A stretch of DNA of 15,699 nucleotides from contig WTJQ01000583.1 in NCBI GenBank assembly GCA_011524785.1, forward strand, positions 1 through 15,699, written 5' to 3'. The notes beneath the pieces were generated by a model, which was not told the DNA's origin, searched no databases, and saw only the letters and a program-made list of their open reading frames with translations. The DNA is from Planctomycetota bacterium. Lineage in GTDB: Bacteria; Planctomycetota; UBA1135; GCA-002686595. Shown here one piece after another: positions 6,188 through 13,007 of this stretch. Each line of letters starts with the position of its first letter. The first letter of the stretch is position 1. The translations under genes and the position numbers were made by a program.

Positions 6188-7467
6188 TGCGGGGCGCCGA
6201 GTCCGACGGGTCCGAGGTGCCGGCGCGGGTTCCCGGGCTCGCGGCCGCGACCGTCGGCCTCCTCGCGATCGGGGCCGCTTGGGTCGGCTACCAGGGCTGG
6301 CGCCTCCTCCTGCAGCCCCTCCCCAAGGGGGCGATCGACCTCAAGCTCCGCTTCCGCGAGGTGGCCCTGTGGTTCCAGGGTGAGCCCGTCTACGGCGTGC
6401 GAGCGGACGCGGTCTACCCGCCGGCCAGCTACGCGATCCTGCGGCCCGTGCTCGACCACGGCTCGCTCCCCCTGGCGCGCTGGCTCTGGGGCGGGTTGAC
6501 CGTCCTGGCGCTCATTGCGCTGTGCCGCCGGTTCGCGGCCGAGAGCGGCGCCCAGGGCAAGGCCGCGCGGCGGCTGGCCATGGTCGTGCCCCTCGCGCTC
6601 TACCCCGTGGGGGCGACCATCGGCAACGGGCAGGTGGGGCTGCTCATCGCGGTCTGCCTGCTGCTCGTGCTTCCATTGCTGCGTCGTGAGGAGCGCTCGC
6701 TCGGGCAGGACGGGCTGATCGCCCTGCTGATGCTCGTCGCGCTGGTGAAGCCCTCCCTGGCCGCGTTCTTCTTCCTCGTGGTGCTCTTCGCCAAGGGGGG
6801 CCTGCGGCCCGCGGCGCTCACCGTCGCCGGGTACGGCCTCCTGACCTGGCTCGCGTCCCTCCCGCAGCGGAAGGGGCCCTTCGAGCTGCTCCTCAAGTGG
6901 AAGGACCGCAGCCAGGCGGGTTCGATCTGGGGCGCCCGGTTCGGGGAGGGAGCGATCATCGACCCCGCGGTGCGGCCCTCGCACCTGCCGCAGGTCGCGC
7001 AGGAGCGCATCGCCGAGCAGATGGAGCGCGGGCTCGTCATCAAGAGCATCAACCTCCACAGCCTGGTCTCGTACTTCGGCCAGCCGCGGTACTCCTTCCA
7101 CGCCTCGTTCGTGCTGCTGGGGATCTTCGCGGTGTGGCTGTTCCTGCGCCGTGGCGCGAGCCTGCTGACGCTCATGGGGGTGACCGCGGTCGTCACGCTC
7201 TTCGCGGGCTACCACGCGTGGTACGACCACGTGATCCTGCTGCTGGCGCTGCTCGCCCTGCTGCGCGTGGCGTGGACGCAGGACTCGCGGCCGGCGGCCG
7301 TCCTCGGGCTGCTGCTCGTCCTGTTCCTCCTGGCTCCCGGCGGCGTCTACGCCCTCCCCGTGGCCTGGAGCAACGCCTACGTCGTGGGCCAGACGCTCGT
7401 GTTCCTCGCCGCCGGGGTGTTCCTCGCGCGGCGGGCCGCTGCCGAGCACGCTCAGGCTCAGCGATAG
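6187..7467 (+). CDS. GT87-like (DUF2029) polytopic membrane glycosyltransferase
   Basis: This 426-residue protein starts at ATG 6187 inside TGATG, with GGAGGGAG at 6173-6180 as ribosome-binding site. It has about ten hydrophobic spans. The first periplasmic loop holds IDLKLRFREVALWFQGEPVY, with a candidate catalytic Asp at 51, and then YPPAS (77-81). GNGQVGLL (146-153) opens a later span. Asp after the first span, then the G-x-P-x-Y and YPP motifs and an NGQ-x-G motif, is the usual signature of GT87/DUF2029 enzymes. The characterised members use polyprenyl-phosphate mannose. The predicted role is therefore to add a sugar from a lipid-phosphate donor on the outer face of the membrane. Donor and acceptor are not readable from the sequence. 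It is the last gene of the + operon and its final ten bases overlap the end of the opposing operon. Confidence 0.8.
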   Translation: MRGAESDGSEVPARVPGLAAATVGLLAIGAAWVGYQGWRLLLQPLPKGAIDLKLRFREVALWFQGEPVYGVRADAVYPPASYAILRPVLDHGSLPLARWLWGGLTVLALIALCRRFAAESGAQGKAARRLAMVVPLALYPVGATIGNGQVGLLIAVCLLLVLPLLRREERSLGQDGLIALLMLVALVKPSLAAFFFLVVLFAKGGLRPAALTVAGYGLLTWLASLPQRKGPFELLLKWKDRSQAGSIWGARFGEGAIIDPAVRPSHLPQVAQERIAEQMERGLVIKSINLHSLVSYFGQPRYSFHASFVLLGIFAVWLFLRRGASLLTLMGVTAVVTLFAGYHAWYDHVILLLALLALLRVAWTQDSRPAAVLGLLLVLFLLAPGGVYALPVAWSNAYVVGQTLVFLAAGVFLARRAAAEHAQAQR

Positions 7468-8318
7468 TCGAAGCGCGTCGCGAGGGGGCCGGCGGCCCTC
7501 AGGCACCTGGCCTGCTCCCGGGTCGAGAGGGACTCCTTCCAGGTCTCGTCGAGAGCGATGCCGGCGAAGGGAGCGAGGCGGGCGCGGTTGCCCATCATGT
7601 GGTGGGTCGTTCGCGGCGCGAGCTCGAGCAGGTCCGCCGGGGGCAGGCCGAGGAACGCACAGACCTCCGCGAGCCTCCGCTCGGGCTCCCGACAGAGGTC
7701 CTCGAAGCGCAGGGTGTGGAAGCGCTCCGGCCCGAGACGGCGTCCGGCCGCCAGCGCCTGCTCGTGGGTCCGCCTCCAGAAGCGGGTCTGGGACCCGGCG
7801 CCCGCCCCCTGGCGCTTGCGCGTGCTGTGCAGGAACGCGCGCGGGTCGCGGATGAGGTGCAGGACCTTCAGGTCGAGGCCCGGATGGCGAGCCAGCGCGG
7901 GGAGGGGGGCGAGGTCCTTCGTCGTGTCGAGGAAGACGCTGCGTCCGGTGACGTCCAGCAGGGCGCGAGCGATCGTGCGCCCGCGGTCGACCGCGGCTGC
8001 GGCCCGCCGCTTGGCTCCCGGCAGGTGGCGGGACGGTCCACGCTCCTGGATCTTGATGCCGTAGTCGTAGAGGTCGAGCTCGACGCCCAGCTCGCGGCAG
8101 CGCGCGCGGAGGGCGTCGAAGTGCGCGCACTCGATCATGGGCACGCCGCAGGAGCAGGGGTAGGGCTCGCCGCTCTGGACGATCCGTCCGTAGCGCACCG
8201 GGGTGATCAGCTCGCCGACCGTCGCGAGGTCCGGGTGGGACCCGAGCAGCATCCCCAGCAGGGTCGAGCCCGAGTAGGCCGTCGCGACCATGTGCACGTA
8301 CCGCACCGGCGCGCTCAT
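7458..8318 (-). CDS. Sulfotransferase family protein with conserved Cys triad
   Basis: This 286-residue protein begins at ATG 8318, overlapping the upstream GT4 by ATGA; GGAG at 8330-8327 is eight bases upstream. ATAYSGSTLLGMLLGSH (12-28) is the 5'-phosphosulfate loop and LHLIRDPRAFLHST the 3'-phosphate block. Between them are VGELITPVRYG (34-44) and C55-S-C57-G-V-P-M-I-E-C64. A Cys-x-Cys-Gly with a third Cys a few residues later is common in one bacterial/eukaryotic-like sulfotransferase subgroup and may bind a metal or form a disulfide. The protein lacks a signal peptide and is probably cytoplasmic. The expected reaction is sulfuryl transfer from PAPS. As the last gene of a five-gene operon with two GT4 enzymes, a glycan or glycolipid acceptor is inferred. 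A protein-tyrosine or small-molecule acceptor cannot be excluded. Confidence 0.87.
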   Translation of the reverse strand: MSAPVRYVHMVATAYSGSTLLGMLLGSHPDLATVGELITPVRYGRIVQSGEPYPCSCGVPMIECAHFDALRARCRELGVELDLYDYGIKIQERGPSRHLPGAKRRAAAAVDRGRTIARALLDVTGRSVFLDTTKDLAPLPALARHPGLDLKVLHLIRDPRAFLHSTRKRQGAGAGSQTRFWRRTHEQALAAGRRLGPERFHTLRFEDLCREPERRLAEVCAFLGLPPADLLELAPRTTHHMMGNRARLAPFAGIALDETWKESLSTREQARCLRAAGPLATRFDYR

Positions 8319-9544
8319 GCGAAGAGCTCCGCGAGCTGGGAGGTCGTGGTCTCGACGTCGAAGTGGCGGGCGATCTGCTCACGACCGGCCACGCCCAGCC
8401 GTGCGCGCAGCTCGGGATCCCGTGCGAGCCGCTCGAGGGCCGCAGCCAGGGCCTCGGCCGAGCCCTCCGCGACCAGCAGGCCCGAGACCTCGTCCTCGAT
8501 CAGCTCGGGGATCCCCGACACCGGCGTGGAGACCGTGGGGATGCCCGTGGCCATGGCCTCCATGAGCGCGACCGGGATGCCGTCGACGTCGCCGTTGGCA
8601 GCGTGGACGCACGGGAGGGTGAAGACGTCCGCGCGCGCGAGGAGCGGGGGCAGCTCCTCCTGGGGGAGCGCCCCGGTGAGCGTGACCTGCTGGCGGACGC
8701 CGAGGCGCTCGACCTCGGCCTCGAGCGCGTTCTGGAGCGGACCGCCGCCCACCACGGTGCAGTGCACCTGCACGCCGCGGCTCGCCAGGAGCGAGCAGGC
8801 CTGCACGAGGACCGTCGCTCCCTTGCGCTCCTGGAGCTGGGCGATGAAGAGGACCTCGAGGACCTCGTTGGCGGGGACCGACTCGCGCGCGGGGAACTGG
8901 GCCAGCGGGAGGCCGCAGTGGACGACGTGCACCCGCTCCGAGGCGTCCACGCCCGGAGGAGCGCTGGCGAGGACGTGACGCTTGGTGGCCTCGGAGATGG
9001 CGACGATGAAGCGAGCGCGCCGGATCTTCTCCTCCAGCACCATGCGCTTGGTGAACAGGAGGTTGTGGGCCGTGAAGCTGAAGGGCACGTCCAGCAGGCG
9101 CGAGAGGACCAGCGCGATGGTCGCCGCGTTGATGGCGAACTGGGCGTGCACGTGGCGCACGCCGCGTCGCTGCAGTCCGCTCGCGAGCTGGACGGCCATG
9201 GCGAAGTGGAGCAGGGCGAAGCCCCGGTTGCGGAGGCTGTCCGAGCTCCCGAGGGTCACGCGGGCGAGCGTCCCCAGGTAGCGGAGCGGGCGCCGGGCGA
9301 ACCAGCCCACGTGGGCCGCGACGAACGCCACCGGCCGCAGGGGGAACACGTAGGTGGTCTCGTCCACCAGGGGGAGGCTCTCCGCGGAGAGCGCGTCCCG
9401 GTCCGGCGGCCAGCAGGCGCAGGTGACCACCTCGATCCCGCGCGCGCGGAGCCCCAGCACCTCGCGGTAGACGAAGGTCTCGGTGAGGTGCGGGTAGAAC
9501 TGCGAGAGGTAGGCGATGGGCCCTCGTGTGCCCGCGGAGCTCAA
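8315..9544 (-). CDS. GT4-family (GT-B) glycosyltransferase
   Basis: This protein has about 409 residues. No ATG or GTG lies before the conserved N-terminus (IAYLSQFYPHLTETFVYRE). The best start is TTG 9544, which overlaps the upstream stop as TTGA, matching the ATGA/GTGA junctions of the other genes. A retaining GT-B fold is indicated by FSFTAHNLLF, the sugar-nucleotide segment FIAQLQERKGA, and DGIPVALMEAMATG, where D321 and E329 take the place of the E-x7-E pair. SGIPELI and SGLLV complete the C-terminal Rossmann domain. The SQFYPxLTETF opening resembles exopolysaccharide GT4 enzymes of the colanic-acid WcaL type. It should transfer a sugar from a nucleotide donor to a lipid-linked glycan in the cytoplasm; the donor is unknown. 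It lies between two sulfotransferases in the - operon, suggesting sulfation of the same product. Confidence 0.87.
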   Translation of the reverse strand: MSSAGTRGPIAYLSQFYPHLTETFVYREVLGLRARGIEVVTCACWPPDRDALSAESLPLVDETTYVFPLRPVAFVAAHVGWFARRPLRYLGTLARVTLGSSDSLRNRGFALLHFAMAVQLASGLQRRGVRHVHAQFAINAATIALVLSRLLDVPFSFTAHNLLFTKRMVLEEKIRRARFIVAISEATKRHVLASAPPGVDASERVHVVHCGLPLAQFPARESVPANEVLEVLFIAQLQERKGATVLVQACSLLASRGVQVHCTVVGGGPLQNALEAEVERLGVRQQVTLTGALPQEELPPLLARADVFTLPCVHAANGDVDGIPVALMEAMATGIPTVSTPVSGIPELIEDEVSGLLVAEGSAEALAAALERLARDPELRARLGVAGREQIARHFDVETTTSQLAELFA

Positions 9545-10386
9545 GCCTCCCACCCCGGATCCTCGCCGAGGAGCTCGGCGAGCTCCTGGTTGTGGGGGCG
9601 GTAGTGCTCGGTGAGCTCGGCCCGGGTCGCGGGGTCCAGGTCCGCCCCGCGTGCGCTGTTGGCATGGGGGAAGGACCCGAGGTCCCGCGGCTCGACCCCG
9701 ACGTGCTCCTGGACCCGCGCGAGCTCGCGCTCGGGCTCCGCGAAGAGGCGCTCGCTCAGCACCACGTGCAGCTGCTCCCGGGGGTAGTGCTCGAGCCAGG
9801 CGCGCAGCTGGCGCGCGTACTCCCCGCGCGCTCGATAGGACCAGTGGTTGTGGGCGTGGCTGAAGGAGCCGGGCTCGCGGAGGAGCCGCTCCTCCTCGCC
9901 GCGAGTGCGCTCGGACTCCAGGGCGAGGGCCCGCGCGAGATCCGCCTCGGGCTCCTGGCCCCACCGGACCTCGTGCCGGTGGTGCGAGACGGCACGCTCG
10001 ACCGGGTCCCGCAGGACGACGACCAGGCGCGCCTCCGGGAGCATGGCGTGGACCGAGGCCGGGCAGCGCGGGTGGAAGAGGTAGTAGGGGGTCGCCTCCC
10101 CGACGCGTCCGCCCTCGGCGCGCACGGGGAAGTGGGCGCGGTACCAGTCCTCCCCGTGGTCCTCGTGGGCGTCGAAGTAGTGGACCTCCTTGACGGGCGC
10201 GCCCTGGATCCCGGGGTGCCGCTGGAGCGCTTGGAAGAGCGACGTCGTCCCGCCGCGCTGGGTCCCGATCACGAGGAAGTCGGGCAGGGGGCGCCGGCCC
10301 GCGGTCCACAGCCGGGGCAGCAGCGCGAGGTCCTGAGCCAGGGCCTTCGCGACTGGCGCGGGGGGGAAGCGACGCCGACGGATCAT
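9541..10386 (-). CDS. Heparan-sulfate-type sulfotransferase (Sulfotransfer_1)
   Basis: This 281-residue protein starts at ATG 10386, overlapping the upstream GT4 by ATGA, with AGAGG seven bases upstream. DFLVIGTQRGGTTSLFQAL (36-54) is the 5'-phosphosulfate loop. KEVHYFD (66-72) matches the KExxYFD block characteristic of heparan N-deacetylase/N-sulfotransferases and 3-O-sulfotransferases; its Lys-Glu pair is part of the active site in those enzymes. GEATPYYLFHP (96-106) follows, and LVVVLRDPVERAVSHHRHE (121-139) is the 3'-phosphate block. Of the three sulfotransferases here this is the most confidently carbohydrate-directed. No signal peptide is seen, although residues 1-35 form a basic N-terminal extension, so cytoplasmic sulfation of a lipid-linked glycan is more likely than a Golgi-like arrangement. 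Position and chemistry of the sulfated group are unknown. Confidence 0.9.
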   Translation of the reverse strand: MIRRRRFPPAPVAKALAQDLALLPRLWTAGRRPLPDFLVIGTQRGGTTSLFQALQRHPGIQGAPVKEVHYFDAHEDHGEDWYRAHFPVRAEGGRVGEATPYYLFHPRCPASVHAMLPEARLVVVLRDPVERAVSHHRHEVRWGQEPEADLARALALESERTRGEEERLLREPGSFSHAHNHWSYRARGEYARQLRAWLEHYPREQLHVVLSERLFAEPERELARVQEHVGVEPRDLGSFPHANSARGADLDPATRAELTEHYRPHNQELAELLGEDPGWEA

Positions 10387-11525
10387 GCCAGGACCTCTTT
10401 GTAGAGCTCCAGGTACGCGCGTGCGGCTCGTTCCGCGGAATGCTCCTCCTCGACCGTGGCGCGGGCGCGCGCGCCGAGAGCGCACGCCAGCTCTCGATCG
10501 TCCAGGACCGCCTGCAGCGCCTTGGCCAGCGCGTCCTCGTCCCGGGGCTCGACGACGAGCCCCGACTCCCCTTGCCGGAGGACCTGGTCGGTCCCGGAGA
10601 CCCGCGTCGCCACCACGGGCAGCCCGGCGGCCATCGCCTCGAGGAGAGCGATCGACAGGCCCTCCCAGAGCGAGGGCAGGACGAACAGGTCCGCAGCGCG
10701 CAGGAGCTGGTCCACGTCGCGGCGGAGGCCGAGGAGGGTGACGTGGTCCTCGAGCCCGAGGCGTTCCACCTCGGCGCGCAGCGCGGACTCCAGCTCGCCC
10801 GTCCCTGCGATCAGGAGATGGGCCCGGGGATGGGTCTCCACGACGCTTCGCATCGCGCGGACGAGGTGCAGCTGGCCCTTCTGCTCGGTCAGCCGTCCGA
10901 CGGTCAGGAGGAGGGCGGCGTTCTCGTCGAGCCCCAGCGCACGCCGGACCTCCGGCCGGTGCTCGGGCTGTGCGCGCGTGGCGAGCTCGACGCTGTTGGA
11001 GATGGTCACGAGCCGACGGCTCGCGCCGATGCCGCGCTCCACCTCGGTCCGCATGGTCTCGGCCGTGGCGACGATCGCCGCGAAGCGCTCCCGGTTGCGG
11101 CGGTAGAGCCTGCGATGGACCTCGCGCTTGAGGCGCCCCCATGCCGAGCCGCCCGCTGGCAGGTAGTCGACGTTGTGGACGGTCCAGATCACGGGGACCG
11201 GCAGCGCGAGGGCGAGGAAGTCGAGGGTGTGGAGCAGGTGGGTCTGGACGAGGTCGATGCGGCGCTCCCCGAGGAGGGTCCGCAGGCGACGCCCGTAGTC
11301 CGCTAACTCCTCGCGGAAGCGGAGCGGCCGCTCGATGCCGAACCGTCGGGGACCGAGGACCTCGACGGGGATCCCTGCGGCCTCGAGGTCGTGGCGGATC
11401 TCGCCGTCCACGAAGGTCGCCACGACCGACTCCACGCCCATGGCGGCCTGCTGCGTCACCAGCGAGCGCAGCACCTCCTGGGCACCGGCGCGCTCCAGGG
11501 TGAGGATCAGGTGGAGGACTCGCAC
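10383..11525 (-). CDS. GT4-family (GT-B) glycosyltransferase
   Basis: This 380-residue protein starts at GTG 11525, six bases after the preceding stop; a GGAGG 13 bases upstream lies inside the end of that gene. MRVLHLILTLERAGAQEVL is the typical acceptor-domain opening of GT4 enzymes with its glycine-containing loop. GRLTEQKGQ is the donor-phosphate-binding segment. The catalytic E-x7-E is intact (E288, E296, within LWEGLSIALLEAM), followed by VVATRVSGTDQVL and SGLVV. It is full length for the family. The expected reaction is retaining transfer of a sugar from a nucleotide donor. It differs enough from the other GT4 to suggest a different linkage. It sits between the sulfatase-like lipoprotein and the heparan-type sulfotransferase, consistent with assembly of a sulfated glycan. 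Confidence 0.9.
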   Translation of the reverse strand: MRVLHLILTLERAGAQEVLRSLVTQQAAMGVESVVATFVDGEIRHDLEAAGIPVEVLGPRRFGIERPLRFREELADYGRRLRTLLGERRIDLVQTHLLHTLDFLALALPVPVIWTVHNVDYLPAGGSAWGRLKREVHRRLYRRNRERFAAIVATAETMRTEVERGIGASRRLVTISNSVELATRAQPEHRPEVRRALGLDENAALLLTVGRLTEQKGQLHLVRAMRSVVETHPRAHLLIAGTGELESALRAEVERLGLEDHVTLLGLRRDVDQLLRAADLFVLPSLWEGLSIALLEAMAAGLPVVATRVSGTDQVLRQGESGLVVEPRDEDALAKALQAVLDDRELACALGARARATVEEEHSAERAARAYLELYKEVLA

Positions 11526-11531
11526 CGCGGC

Positions 11532-12866
11532 TCAGTCGCCTCCGTAGCCGATGGCCTCGAGCTGCTGACGCGCGGGTGCTCCGAGGGCCTCTCCCTCCGT
11601 CGACTCCACGCGCGGGTGGCGGCGCTCCCAGTCCGCGAGGTGGCGCGCGAGGTCCGCCGCGATCTCGGGGTGCTGCTCGAGCCGGTTGGTCGCTGCACCG
11701 TCCTCCGCGCCGCCCGCTGCCTGGAGCTCGACGGGGTCCGTCCCCGGATGACCGTCCCGGTTCTCCACGTAGCGCCACTCGGCCGCGTACGCCGCGAGCT
11801 TCTCCCGCTCGCGCCAGGCGGTCTCCGCCACGAAGACCTCGGGGAGGTCCGGGAGGCTCGTGCCCGTGAGCAGGCCCGCGAGCGAGACGCCGTGGAGATC
11901 CGGGCTGGGGCGGAGCCCGCACAGCTCGAGGACGGTCGGCATGACGTCGATCAGCCGCACGCGGTCGGGGATGCGCCGGGCGTCCAGGGTCCCGGGGCGC
12001 GAGAGGATCAAGGGCACCTGCAGCTGGGTCTCGTACAGGAGGTCGCCGTGGGGCTTCACCACCACCGCGGCGTGGTCCCCGTCCAGCGCCTCCCCGTGGT
12101 CGCTCGTCACGACCACCAGCGCGTCCGTCCAGCCCTCGAGCGCACGCAGGTCGGCGACGAAGCGCCCGACGTCGTGCGAGACCTGGGCCACGGCGGCGAG
12201 GTAGCCCTGGTCCGGCTCGCCCTCGAAGCGCTCCCGGAACTCGGGACGCAGCTGGCGCTCCCGCTCGTGCACCTCCATCAGGTCCACCTGGAGGAAGCCC
12301 GGAGCGTCACCGTGGTCCGCCGCCCACTCGAGCGCCCTGCGCAGCACCCGGCGCGAGCGGGGGAGGGTGACGTGGCCGAAGGCGTAGGTCTCCTGGGCGT
12401 CCCCTCGATCCATGAACTCGAACACCACGTCGCTGTCGATGTACGTGTCGAAGCCACGATCGAAGCCGAAGCAGGTGTTGATGTTGGGGTTCGCCGTGAT
12501 GCCGAACGTGTTCCAGCCCGCGGCTCCGAGCTCCTGGGCCAGGGTCCGCGTGGTCGCGGGGAGGGCGTCCCCGGCCTCCTTGAAGATGCCCAGCCCTCGC
12601 GGGTGCAGACCGGTGACGAGTCCCGCGATCGAGGGACGCGTCCAGCTGCAGGGCGCGAGGACGTCCTCGAAGACGATGCTCTCGCTCGCGAGCGCGTCCA
12701 GTTCGGGGCTGACGTCCTCGGGTCCGCCGTAGCAGCCGAGCCGGTCGGCACGGAGGGTGTCCACGATCACGAGGACGACGCTCGGGCCCTCCGGGCGCTC
12801 CCCTCCACAGCCCTGGAGCGCCGCCGCCGCGGCGCCGAGCACGAGGACGGGGGCGAGCGGACGCAT
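11532..12866 (-). CDS. Sulfatase-like lipoprotein with Thr nucleophile position (T-R-P-S-I)
   Basis: This 444-residue protein starts at ATG 12866; an in-frame TAG 12 bases upstream excludes earlier starts. Residues 1-19 are a lipoprotein signal ending in LQG-C20, so the mature protein should be lipid-anchored outside the cytoplasm. LVIVDTLRADRLGCYG supplies metal ligand D36, and TSDHGE (D256, H257) and VPLILSRPG follow. The nucleophile block is TRPSIAGLVTG (76-86). It keeps the Pro and Ser of C-x-P-S-R, but has Thr76 for Cys and Ile80 for Arg. It is therefore unlikely to be a formylglycine sulfatase and may be a Thr-dependent phosphodiesterase or transferase, or have lost activity. C73 lies three residues before T76, out of register. 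The tail is LEAIGYGGD. It is the first gene of the five-gene - operon and shares a divergent region with another sulfatase-like lipoprotein. Confidence 0.87.
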   Translation of the reverse strand: MRPLAPVLVLGAAAAALQGCGGERPEGPSVVLVIVDTLRADRLGCYGGPEDVSPELDALASESIVFEDVLAPCSWTRPSIAGLVTGLHPRGLGIFKEAGDALPATTRTLAQELGAAGWNTFGITANPNINTCFGFDRGFDTYIDSDVVFEFMDRGDAQETYAFGHVTLPRSRRVLRRALEWAADHGDAPGFLQVDLMEVHERERQLRPEFRERFEGEPDQGYLAAVAQVSHDVGRFVADLRALEGWTDALVVVTSDHGEALDGDHAAVVVKPHGDLLYETQLQVPLILSRPGTLDARRIPDRVRLIDVMPTVLELCGLRPSPDLHGVSLAGLLTGTSLPDLPEVFVAETAWREREKLAAYAAEWRYVENRDGHPGTDPVELQAAGGAEDGAATNRLEQHPEIAADLARHLADWERRHPRVESTEGEALGAPARQQLEAIGYGGD

Positions 12867-12872
12867 GGCTCG

Positions 12873-12878
12873 ATCCTA
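12873..12878 (-). promoter_or_regulatory. -10-like box TAGGAT of a probable leaderless promoter
   Basis: On the - strand TAGGAT (12878 to 12873) is followed by six bases and then ATG 12866. Its TAG is also an in-frame stop, so the ATG is the first usable start. The geometry equals that before the genes at 306 and 2116. No -35 match is evident. It would drive the five-gene - operon. Confidence 0.45.
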
Positions 12879-12951
12879 CTCCATGCCCGCGATGCGCCCG
12901 GCCCCGTGTCTCGGGCCGCAGGGTGTCCGCGGAGCCTTGGCTCGGCACTGC

Positions 12952-12957
12952 TACGAT
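12952..12957 (+). promoter_or_regulatory. Extended -10-like box (TGCTACGAT)
   Basis: TACGAT preceded by TG and one base (12949-12950) resembles an extended -10 element. It is the same hexamer as at 2104 but lies about 50 bases before the likely start of the downstream gene. Transcription from it would give a leader of about 40-60 bases containing the tandem repeat. No -35 is recognised. Confidence 0.35.
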
Positions 12958-12961
12958 GAGA

Positions 12962-13002
12962 CCTCGCGGCGCGACCCGGAGGTGCCTCGCGGTGCGACCC
13001 GG
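12962..13002 (+). repeat. Tandem 18-bp direct repeat in the leader of the sulfatase-like gene
   Basis: CCTCGCGGCGCGACCCGG (12962-12979) recurs as CCTCGCGGTGCGACCCGG (12985-13002), with 17 of 18 bases identical and a period of 23 bp. It lies just after the -10-like box and ends next to the start codons at 13005/13008. Two copies about two helical turns apart on the same DNA face could be an operator, or could act in the RNA leader. It could also be a recent small duplication. Confidence 0.6.
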
Positions 13003-13007
13003 GTGTG

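Noticed and set aside
5938..7457. Long open - frame running antisense to the sulfotransferase and GT87 genes
   Set aside because: Compositional artefact. It has no motifs, and the + frame has clear catalytic motifs and membrane spans.
12639..12650. C73 (C-S-W-T-R) of the 11532-12866 protein as a formylglycine site
   Set aside because: The LVTG end of the motif is ten residues after T76, the normal distance, and thirteen after C73. The motif also lacks Pro at +2, so C73 is out of register.
12899..12918. Inverted repeat CGGCCC ... GGGCCG in the divergent region
   Set aside because: Only six pairs with an eight-base loop. Such GC palindromes are expected by chance here, and there is no T-tract or known operator match.
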